Part shown: in pieces, positions 1-5,900 of the stretch | Layout of the letters: each line of letters starts with the position of its first letter | Position numbering within the stretch: the first letter of the stretch is position 1 | Assembly: GCA_017618935.1 (NCBI GenBank) | Contig: JAFZTG010000076.1 | Span: forward strand, 1-8,990 | Source of the DNA: Bacteroidales bacterium | GTDB lineage: Bacteria > Bacteroidota > Bacteroidia > Bacteroidales > UBA1715 | Reading direction: 5' to 3' | DNA length: 8,990 nt | Notes under the pieces: model-generated | What the model was told of the DNA's origin: nothing | What the model saw: only the letters and a program-made list of their open reading frames with translations | Databases searched by the model: none | Position numbers and translations under genes: made by a program

Positions 1-53
1 ATGTGTTCTGATTGAATTTTCAGATACTTGTCGTTGTCGAAACCTATTTTCAT
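1..53 (-). CDS. DUF1846 (UPF0371) family protein, N-terminal 17 codons only
   Basis: The ATG at 53-51 opens a frame that runs off the left edge and reads MKIGFDNDKYLKIQSEH. From memory this matches the very conserved start of the DUF1846/UPF0371 family (roughly 500 residues, cytoplasmic, function not established), whose members begin with a similar FDNxKYLxxQSEHI stretch. The start codon overlaps the stop of the upstream membrane-protein gene as ATGA (50-53), a classical sign of translational coupling in one operon. The overlap fixes the start and strengthens a call that would otherwise rest on 17 residues. The rest of the gene is outside the window, so nothing can be said about its integrity. 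Seen: the frame, the overlap and the motif. Recalled: the family assignment. Confidence 0.78.
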   Translation of the reverse strand, partial: MKIGFDNDKYLKIQSEH

Positions 54-604
54 AATTCCGTATTTTGTTGGGGAGTTTCTGTTTCTGCCGTTATTTCCGT
101 TTCCGAAGTCGTTGTTACTTCTTCTTCGGGTTTTGTCATTTTTTCCTCATCGGAATAGCCTATTGCCAATGCAATTTTTGACTTTGTGGGGAACATTGCA
201 ATTTGCCAAACAAAAGAAAGTGCAAAGAAAAGGAAGAAATAAATGTCTTTCCATATCAGTGCGAATACCAAAGCTACGACAGAAAGGACGTTCATCGTCA
301 TAAAACGCACCAAGGTTGATGCCTTGAAGATAGTCTCTTTCTCTTCCGTTGTCGATGCCTTACTAATTTGTCGGTTGCGTTGAATCAGTGCCAAAATGTT
401 CCAGCCAATGAAAAAGAGCGTTACACCAAGAATTATCCATCCTTTTATGCTCGTGATTGTTTCGAATGAGATCTGAAAACTACGACACAAATACAATACG
501 ATACCAAAGAAGAAAATCTGCATCAGCAGCAAAACTGCCGTTATGATTTGCAGTGGCAATGAAAAAGAAGATTTCACGCCATTTAGGTTAATTCGATTTG
601 ACAT
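50..604 (-). CDS. Four-helix membrane protein of unknown function
   Basis: This 184-residue protein is not one I recognise. It has four hydrophobic stretches at about residues 16-40, 54-75, 98-117 and 119-138, so it is probably an integral inner-membrane protein with helices 3 and 4 forming a tight hairpin. A polar, charged loop (about 76-97, with TTEEKE) lies between helices 2 and 3. The C-terminal tail from about residue 151 is soluble and highly acidic, rich in Glu and Thr with a few Pro, and looks disordered. There is no cleavable signal peptide and no catalytic motif. The start at 604 is preceded by an A-rich stretch without a clear Shine-Dalgarno site, as is usual in Bacteroidota. Its stop overlaps the start of the DUF1846 gene (ATGA), so the two are probably co-transcribed. 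A working link between the two products is only inference. Confidence 0.8.
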   Translation of the reverse strand: MSNRINLNGVKSSFSLPLQIITAVLLLMQIFFFGIVLYLCRSFQISFETITSIKGWIILGVTLFFIGWNILALIQRNRQISKASTTEEKETIFKASTLVRFMTMNVLSVVALVFALIWKDIYFFLFFALSFVWQIAMFPTKSKIALAIGYSDEEKMTKPEEEVTTTSETEITAETETPQQNTEL

Positions 605-753
605 ATTTTTATTCTTTATTCAAGCAAAAATAAATCATTTCAACAAAATGAGAGTGTTGGAGAGGGGATTTTTTCATAATTTGCTATTGTTGATAAGAAA
701 TTCCTTTGTTGGAATATTGACAAACGTATGTTTTTTGTCTCTTTGCCACACAC
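605..753. other. Intergenic stretch without a recognised gene
   Basis: Between the membrane-protein start and the XRE remnant I see only AT-rich sequence. Short frames here have no recognisable protein. It probably carries the promoter of the leftward operon and the degraded upstream part of the XRE gene. Confidence 0.5.
721..728 (-). promoter_or_regulatory. Candidate Bacteroidota -7 box upstream of the membrane-protein gene
   Basis: On the minus strand this reads TACGTTTG, a full match to the Bacteroidota -7 consensus TAnnTTTG, about 117 bases upstream of the start at 604. No convincing TTTG (-33) box stands 19-21 bases further upstream. A second match, TATTTTTG at 632-625, is closer to the gene but would leave a leader of only about 15 bases. 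Such boxes also arise by chance, so both are weak candidates. Confidence 0.22.
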
Positions 754-837
754 GGTCTGATTGACCCCAAGGTATCGACTTTGTACCGAATTGCTTCGGC
801 ATTGGGAATGACCATTGAATTGCGACCGATAATGTAA
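754..837 (+). pseudogene. C-terminal remnant of an XRE-type HTH regulator or antitoxin
   Basis: In the plus frame starting GGT CTG ATT, 27 codons lead to a TAA at 835-837 and include the run STLYRIASALGM followed by TIELRPIM. This strongly resembles the last helix and tail of XRE/Cro-type helix-turn-helix proteins, especially small HigA-like antitoxins, which typically end in a 'xSTLxRIAxALGMxxEL' pattern. The similarity begins around codon GGT (754). Upstream the same frame hits a TGA at 718-720 without any recognisable HTH core, and no intact start exists. The piece therefore looks like the tail left behind after deletion or insertion removed the rest. It ends 8 bases before the first REP-like element, which suggests local rearrangement. 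The family call is from memory of the pattern. The fragment is short, so chance similarity is possible. Confidence 0.5.
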
Positions 838-844
838 CATTACC

Positions 845-899
845 CCGTGATGTTTGTCGTAGGGCTGTCATAATATGGCAGCCCTACATCGCATCATGG
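845..899. repeat. REP-like element 1 (GTAGGGCTG hairpin)
   Basis: The core at 859-887 is an imperfect 29-base palindrome with arms of 14 bases (GTAGGGCTGTCATA and TATGGCAGCCCTAC) around a single A. The only mismatch is compatible with a G-T pair. The core is bracketed by an outer inverted repeat, CCGTGATG (845-852) and CATCATGG (892-899), with one mismatch. The outer box and the GTAG foot are shared with the three other elements here, but the arm sequence is a different subtype. Confidence 0.72.
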
Positions 900-931
900 G
901 AAAGGGCAGAACACGATACGTTTGCATAATT

Positions 932-973
932 CCGTGATAAAAATCGTAGAGACGCGATTAATCGCGTCTCTAC
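932..973. repeat. REP-like element 2 (perfect 28-base palindrome, also RAYT stop and possible terminator)
   Basis: The core at 946-973 is a perfect 28-base palindrome with arms GTAGAGACGCGATT and AATCGCGTCTCTAC. It is preceded on the plus strand by CCGTGAT (932-938). The stop codon of the minus-strand transposase (TAG, 972-970) lies inside the right arm. Read on the minus strand, the palindrome is followed by GATTTTTAT, so it could also act as a simple rho-independent terminator for that gene. It shares the outer nine bases GTAGAGACG with elements 3 and 4 but has a different five-base core. Confidence 0.8.
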
Positions 974-1602
974 AGCGAATCGTGATATTTGTCTGATTCC
1001 CATTGCGCCACGTTGTTTTGAACGTACGTGGCAATACGATTCAATTCATCGGTATTGCGAACAATGTGGTCGTGAAACCGCGTTTGCCAGGCGAATGGAA
1101 TTGCGTGGTCGTTGGCGAAACGGGTGATTGCACGTTTCAATCCGCCAATAACGGTAGACAATAAACCACGTTGACGCGAAATGGATTGTAATTGTTCGTT
1201 TACTACATTATTTTTCCAACGATTTTTTTGTTGAAATGACGTGGATGTCTGTTGTAGAGACGATGTGCACATCGTCTCTACGGGGGCATCACGGAAATTG
1301 TGTAAATTTTTGGTTTTGTCAATTCTCACAATTGCATGAATATGATTAGGCATCACAACCCATAACGGAATTTCTGCGTATGGGTAATGAATTTTTGCAT
1401 TTTTAATTTGTTGTTGTGCATATCCCCCTATTCCCGACAACACCATTTTCGGTTCACCATTGCCGTCTGTTACAATTTCCCCAAAACAATGTTCCCGATT
1501 TTGGGTGCAAATTGTGACGAAATACGTGCCTGCGTTATAATTGTGCCATGTGGCACGTGCAGACGGAATACGAAATCTGTTTTTGAATTTTTCGTTTGGC
1601 AT
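970..1602 (-). CDS. REP-associated tyrosine transposase (RAYT, Y1/HUH family)
   Basis: This 210-residue protein belongs to the IS200/IS605-like Y1 transposase superfamily, RAYT branch, which nicks and moves single-stranded DNA at REP hairpins. The N-terminal part has the usual 'HNYNAGTYFVTICTQNRE' strand. The metal-binding HUH motif is seen as MPNHIHAIV, with H87 and H89. The likely nucleophile is Y193 in the C-terminal helix (RIATYVQNN), after the typical WQTRFHDHIVRN segment (about 172-183). The catalytic set looks intact. REP-like palindromes lie on both sides, and a further copy lies in frame at codons 108-117, in the linker between the HUH core and the tyrosine helix. That linker (about 95-148) is long, and about 20 of its residues (roughly 101-121) are repeat-derived. 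The stop codon is supplied by element 2. No terminal inverted repeats of a classical IS are seen. Domestication or self-mobility cannot be decided from sequence. Confidence 0.9.
   Translation of the reverse strand: MPNEKFKNRFRIPSARATWHNYNAGTYFVTICTQNREHCFGEIVTDGNGEPKMVLSGIGGYAQQQIKNAKIHYPYAEIPLWVVMPNHIHAIVRIDKTKNLHNFRDAPVETMCTSSLQQTSTSFQQKNRWKNNVVNEQLQSISRQRGLLSTVIGGLKRAITRFANDHAIPFAWQTRFHDHIVRNTDELNRIATYVQNNVAQWESDKYHDSL
1240..1299. repeat. REP-like element 3, inside the RAYT coding sequence
   Basis: The core at 1254-1281 is a perfect 28-base palindrome with arms GTAGAGACGATGTG and CACATCGTCTCTAC, identical to element 4. The flanks also match element 4 in the same orientation: CGTGGATGTCTGTT on the left against CGTGATGTCTATTTC, and CATCACGGAAATTG on the right against CATCACGAAAATTG. 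The palindrome begins exactly at codon 108 of the transposase and is read as VETMCTSSL. The flanks encode the neighbouring NFRDAP and QQTST. Confidence 0.85.
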
Positions 1603-1661
1603 GATAGAATTATGTTAATGTTGCGGCAAAGATTCGTTTTTTGTTATATACAATCACAATC

Positions 1662-1725
1662 CGTGATGTCTATTTCGTAGAGACGATGTGCACATCGTCT
1701 CTACAACCAACCATCACGAAAATTG
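1662..1725. repeat. REP-like element 4, upstream of the RAYT gene
   Basis: The core at 1677-1704 is a perfect 28-base palindrome identical to that of element 3. It is bracketed by an outer inverted repeat, CGTGAT (1662-1667) and ATCACG (1713-1718). It lies in the 140-base gap between the transposase start (1602) and the Fic stop (1743), on the 5' side of the transposase gene. The RAYT gene is thus flanked by family members on both sides. Confidence 0.85.
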
Positions 1726-1742
1726 GAATGCTGGCTTCTCTA

Positions 1743-2612
1743 CTAATTTTCCTCGTAATAATAGGAATAATCGATACCTTTCATAAACATTTCCCTGTCG
1801 TCAATTTTGTCGGTCAATGCGGATTTCAGCAGTTCTTTTATTCTGGTTGCGTCCACCACGCTTCGTTCCATTGCCGCCAAATAGTCGTTTTTGTTGATTT
1901 GACTCCAGTCCACGCATTTTTTCAGCGAACGTTTTAGCATTAAATCCAGCCAAATGCGTGTGCTGCGGCCGTTACCTTCCATAAACGGATGTGCCACGTT
2001 CATTTCCACGTATTTGTCAACTATTTCGTCGAACGTGTTTTCAGGCATTTTTTCTATTGAAGGTAAAACAACAGGGAAATGCAGGGCGTTGGCAAACGAA
2101 AAGCCACCCTTGCTAATGTTTTTTGAGCGTATTTGGCCCGCAAAATCATACAATCCGCCAAAAATATAAGCGTGAATTTGTTGCAGGCATTTAATGCTTC
2201 CCGGTTCCAACGATTTAAGCAATCCGCTTTCAAAAAGAGCGTATGCTTTTTTACGGCTTTGTCCGTCAATCGTGTTGTCGCTGTAGGTGAACCAATCCAA
2301 GAAATCGTTTGCTCTATTATTGGGATAATGTTTTGCCAACATTTGAACGCCGGCGTCGTCAAGTGCGTCGGCAGCATGTTTTTTCCCGTCGGGAGCTTCG
2401 AACTTGAAGTCGTGAGTGACACTCACGACTTCATTCCCTTCGTTTTTCAGTCTCTTTTTAAGCCATCGCCAATAGTTACCAGCTTTTACATAATCTGGTT
2501 CGTTGTTGATTGCTTGTACAATGTCGGTTGCCGAAAACCACCATTTGTTTTGGTCTTCGTCCCAAACGGCCCGCACTTCGCGGTCGTTAAAGAATCGGAT
2601 AGATGTTTTCAT
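1743..2612 (-). CDS. BRO-N / Fic fusion protein, putative AMP-transferase
   Basis: The protein has 289 residues. Residues about 1-105 resemble a BRO-N domain, a DNA-binding-type module common in phage and mobile-element proteins (start [20 protein letters not shown], then [14 protein letters not shown]). Residues about 115-289 are a Fic domain. The flap region lies around 155-182, and the active-site loop [12 protein letters not shown] (208-219) holds the catalytic His208, the acidic Glu212, Gly-Asn-Gly and both arginines. All key residues of the HxFx(D/E)GNGRxxR motif are present. Such enzymes usually transfer AMP from ATP to a Ser, Thr or Tyr of a target protein. The C-terminus ends SYYYEEN (283-289). 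This resembles the (S/T)xxxE(G/N) inhibitory helix of class III Fic proteins, except that Glu replaces the final Gly/Asn. No separate antitoxin gene is adjacent. Start 2612 preserves the whole BRO-N domain. The target is unknown. Confidence 0.88.
   Translation of the reverse strand: MKTSIRFFNDREVRAVWDEDQNKWWFSATDIVQAINNEPDYVKAGNYWRWLKKRLKNEGNEVVSVTHDFKFEAPDGKKHAADALDDAGVQMLAKHYPNNRANDFLDWFTYSDNTIDGQSRKKAYALFESGLLKSLEPGSIKCLQQIHAYIFGGLYDFAGQIRSKNISKGGFSFANALHFPVVLPSIEKMPENTFDEIVDKYVEMNVAHPFMEGNGRSTRIWLDLMLKRSLKKCVDWSQINKNDYLAAMERSVVDATRIKELLKSALTDKIDDREMFMKGIDYSYYYEEN
2406..2432. repeat. 27-base palindrome within the Fic gene
   Basis: Two perfectly complementary 13-base arms, GAAGTCGTGAGTG and CACTCACGACTTC, flank a single A. 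The repeat lies in the BRO-N coding part and is read on the minus strand as EVVSVTHDF (residues 61-69). It is unrelated in sequence to the GTAGAGACG family. Whether it is a second mobile palindrome family or a codon coincidence is open. Confidence 0.7.
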
Positions 2613-2644
2613 TTGTTTGCTCTATTTTCATTTAGTTATATATG

Positions 2645-2652
2645 CAATATTA
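2645..2652 (-). promoter_or_regulatory. Weak candidate -7 box of the Fic gene
   Basis: The minus strand reads TAATATTG, one mismatch from the Bacteroidota TAnnTTTG consensus, 32 bases upstream of the ATG. A TTTG lies only 12 bases further upstream, which is too close for a standard -33 box, so the evidence is thin. Confidence 0.2.
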
Positions 2653-2729
2653 CGAAAAAATTGGCAAAATATCATGTTGTTGGTCTGAAATTTTGTTCGC
2701 CCCCCTCCCTCCTTTAATGCTCCCACGCT

Positions 2730-2792
2730 CCGTCATCTTCCGAACCGAGCAACGCGAGGTGAGGAACCTCCTGCGTGTACATTTTACACCTC
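2730..2792. repeat. GC-rich intergenic repeat-like segment with two small hairpins
   Basis: The stretch has the look of the widespread short intergenic repeat of the 'GTCATTCCGAACG...GAGGAATCTC' type (here CGTCATCTTCCGAACCGAG, then GAGGAACCTC). That similarity is from memory. It contains a hairpin GAGGT-GAGGA-ACCTC (2756-2770) and a second, GTGTA-CATTT-TACAC (2775-2789). GAGGTG at 2756-2761 can pair instead with CACCTC at 2787-2792, so two mutually exclusive folds are possible. Confidence 0.4.
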
Positions 2793-2937
2793 CTCCACAT
2801 CATTAATGTACCAAAACTTTCATTGTTTCCTATATATACAATATCATCACAAAATCATTTCAGCAAAAGTTATTAACAATTCGGCAATTTTGTGTTAGTT
2901 TTTCAAAAAAAATTGTATTATTGTGTCTCTTTTTGCT

Positions 2938-2966
2938 TTTGCGCAAATTGAGGTATTATAATAATG
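2938..2966 (+). promoter_or_regulatory. Candidate promoter of the giant surface-protein gene
   Basis: TTTG (2938-2941) is followed after 17 bases by TAATAATG (2959-2966), a partial match to the Bacteroidota TAnnTTTG box. Transcription would begin about 20 bases before the ATG at 2993. The leader is A/T-rich with no Shine-Dalgarno site. Box quality and spacing are both imperfect. Confidence 0.28.
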
Positions 2967-2992
2967 TATAAGTAACTTAAAATTAAAAGTTT

Positions 2993-5900
2993 ATGAAGAA
3001 GTTTGTATGTAGTTTGTTGTTGGTGCTTTCGGCATTGTTTTCGATGGCACAGAATTACACATCCAATGGTGGCACATTAGAATTTAAATCTGGTGGCACT
3101 GGCAACTTTCCTTTAATAGGATGTATCGGCGATGATTTTTCCATCACTATTGTTGATAGTGAGTCGCTAATTGCGAGTGTTACCCCTGATGACCCAAGTA
3201 ATCCTACATTGACGTATGCGAACGGTAAGTTGTTTGGTAGTCTTGTAGGTACTGCGTATGGTACACAATACCAATATACGGTAAAGGATGGTGATGGAGA
3301 AGAGACGGGTAAATTCATATTGTTTGTAATGGAAACTCCATCTGATCAAACAATCTCCACCGAAGCAACCTCGTTTACGATTGGAAAAAATTATATGTTC
3401 CAAGTTTCTGAGGCCATGCAAACGTATGAATGGAGTGTAACAACGTCGCAAACCGATGGATATCAATTCATGAATCAATCTGAAGCATCTTGCTCACTTT
3501 GGTTTCTAAAACAAGGTACGTATATTTTGAACTATAATGGTTCGTCAGCAGGGGGATGTGCCAGTCCAACTGCTACATATACTATAAATGTAACAGGTTC
3601 TCAAACTATAACTTATACGGCTTCTGATGAAACTCTTTGTAAAGATTTATATGCAATATACCAAATTTCAGCTTCTGAAAGTATAACAACAACACTTGAA
3701 CTTCAAATAAACGGTCAGTCATTTTCTCCCGTAGGAACTTTGAATGGTAATGATATGTATTGTCAGTTTGATTTGTCAGGTTTTTCATCAACAGCTGGCA
3801 CATACACTGCTTCTCTTGTTGATGTTCTTGATGGCAAGAAAGAAGTTGCTTCAGCGCAATTGACATTCCTTGCTGCACCAACAGTTCCAGAAATTTCAAC
3901 TACAGCACAATCTTTCGAGACAGGAGAAAACTATTATTCATTTACAGCAACTACAACAACAGAAAATTGTTCTTATTCGTGGGGTACAGAACAAGTTCCT
4001 GACGGCGTTGAGGATATATACATTAATAATTCAATAGGACAAAATACAATTGTGTTTTTCCCTGTTTCAGGAACATACAAATTAATTTGTATGGTAGTTA
4101 ACTCCGATGGTTGTAGAAATATTGGACATTACACTGCCGAAGTTACCGAGGGTACTCCAATTGTATTTGAAACTGTTCCTGATGTAACCATTTGTACCGA
4201 TAATCTTGAATATTATACTTTAATCGCTACTACGGCACTTTCAGACTATAGTAGTTTTAAAATAACAGATATTGCAACGAATGTTTCTTCTGGTAGTACG
4301 GTAAGTGGTTATGAAGTTACGTTCCCGATTCTTTTTGTTTGGGAAGCTGGTGCGCATCAAACAAAAATCACTGACCGTGCAGGCAATGTGCTTGGAACTC
4401 CTACGTTTACCGTGGTGAACGCTCCAGAAACTCCTACTATTACTTCTACGCATACAACATTCTTGGCTGGCGAACAATATGTGTTCATGGCAAGTTCAAA
4501 TACTTCGGGCGTTACCTATAAATGGACTCTTGCAGGTGATGGGGCTTCAATTGTTGGCGACAACAATATGGAAAGCGTTACGGTGGCGTTTAACAGTACG
4601 TTAGATCAGGGTACATTCCAACTCATTTGCGAGGTAAGCAACAACGGGTGTACGGTTGTTGGCAGCAAGAATATCGAAGTGTCAAGCGGAGCAACTCAGC
4701 AGGACATTACCTACAATGCTCCAAATGCAACGCTTTGTAGAGGCGATAATATGGCATACACCATTATGGCTTCGGAATCGATACCATCAACAACTACGCT
4801 AAAGATGACTGTAGGTTTGGAATCATTTACAGGTTACTCGAAGGGCGATTCTTACGTATTCGACTTGTCGGGAATGACACCGACTTCTGGCACATTTAAC
4901 GCCGAAATTGTTGATATAACAAACGGCACGACGATTGCCACGCCGACAATTACGGTAAATGCTTCCCCGTATGTTGTGATTTCATCTACGGAACAATCTT
5001 TCTCAACAGGAACAATTTATGAGTTCACTGCAACTTCTGATGCGTCGAATGGCACGTATATGTGGAGTATGGGTACATATCCTGACGGTGGCACGTATGA
5101 ATTTGTTAATGGATATTCTTCTCAAAGCACAACAATAAAATTCAACACTGCAGGTCAATATGAATTGTGGTGTGCTGTAACTGATGCAAATGGTTGCTCT
5201 TCTAATAACTTTACGTATGTTACGGTTGAAGAAGGTTCATCAACTCCAGTGACGGTTACAAATGGTGGTTCTGTGACATTTGTTCCAGGATCCTCGGCAA
5301 CGCTTGTTGGCTGTGTAGGCGAATATCCTTATGTTAGTTTCGAGGGTGAAAATCTTAACCTTGCTCAACCTCAGAGCGGTTCTGGTAGCGGACAAGCAAA
5401 TTTCTCTGAAGGTAGTTATAATTCGTTCACTTTTGAATTTGTGTCTGCAGGAACATATTACTTTAATATCTACCCTGTCGGTCAGGAAAATGATATTATG
5501 GTATTGAATCTTCAGATTAATGAAAAACCTGACGTTCCAACGATCACGTCTTCCGATGATACTTTCCTTGCTGGACAGACATATACGTTCACAGCAAATA
5601 CTTCAAGTCAAGACGTTACGTATGAATGGACTCTTAGTGGTCTTCCTTACGATGGAGCTTCGATTGATGGCAGCAATACTGAAAAAACTGTTTCTGTGGT
5701 ATTTAACAGTGCATTGCAACCAGGACAGGGAACATTCACGCTCTATTGCGAGGTAATCAGCAATGGTTGTTCTGCCATAGGTCAAAAAAATATTGAAATG
5801 TCAAGCGGTACTACTCAGCAGGATATTACTTATACCGCACAACCACAAACATTCTGCTATAAAAATGATGGACAATATGAATATGTTGTGAAGGCATCGC

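Larger units (their letters stand above)
2613..2992. other. Divergent intergenic region between Fic and the giant surface-protein gene
   Basis: No credible gene is present. The outer parts are AT-rich and should hold the two divergent promoters. The middle (about 2698-2795) is noticeably GC-richer, with a C-rich run at about 2700-2713 and a repeat-like hairpin stretch annotated separately. Confidence 0.6.

Noticed and set aside
845..1725. CRISPR-like array from repeated palindromes
   Set aside because: There are only four irregularly spaced copies, two of them different in arm or core sequence, with one inside a gene and no cas genes or uniform spacers.
1736..1743. TTCTCTAC at the Fic stop as a half REP-like arm
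   Set aside because: Only seven bases match the GTCTCTAC arm end and no partner arm or outer box is nearby, so chance is sufficient.
1641..1937. Plus-strand frame reading through element 4 and containing FVETMCTSSLQ
   Set aside because: The peptide arises because the palindrome reads the same on both strands; the rest is antisense to Fic and has no family resemblance.
2133..2717. Long plus-strand open frame of 194 codons opposite the Fic gene
   Set aside because: It is the antisense shadow of the BRO-N/Fic gene, which has intact motifs; its translation has no recognisable domain.
2993..3060. Lipoprotein signal because of the Cys at residue 6
   Set aside because: The Cys lies before the hydrophobic core and there is no lipobox; cleavage after SMA fits an ordinary signal peptide.
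3055..4477. Several minus-strand frames opposite the giant gene
   Set aside because: They have no recognisable protein features and lie fully inside an unbroken plus-strand frame with a signal peptide and repeated modules.
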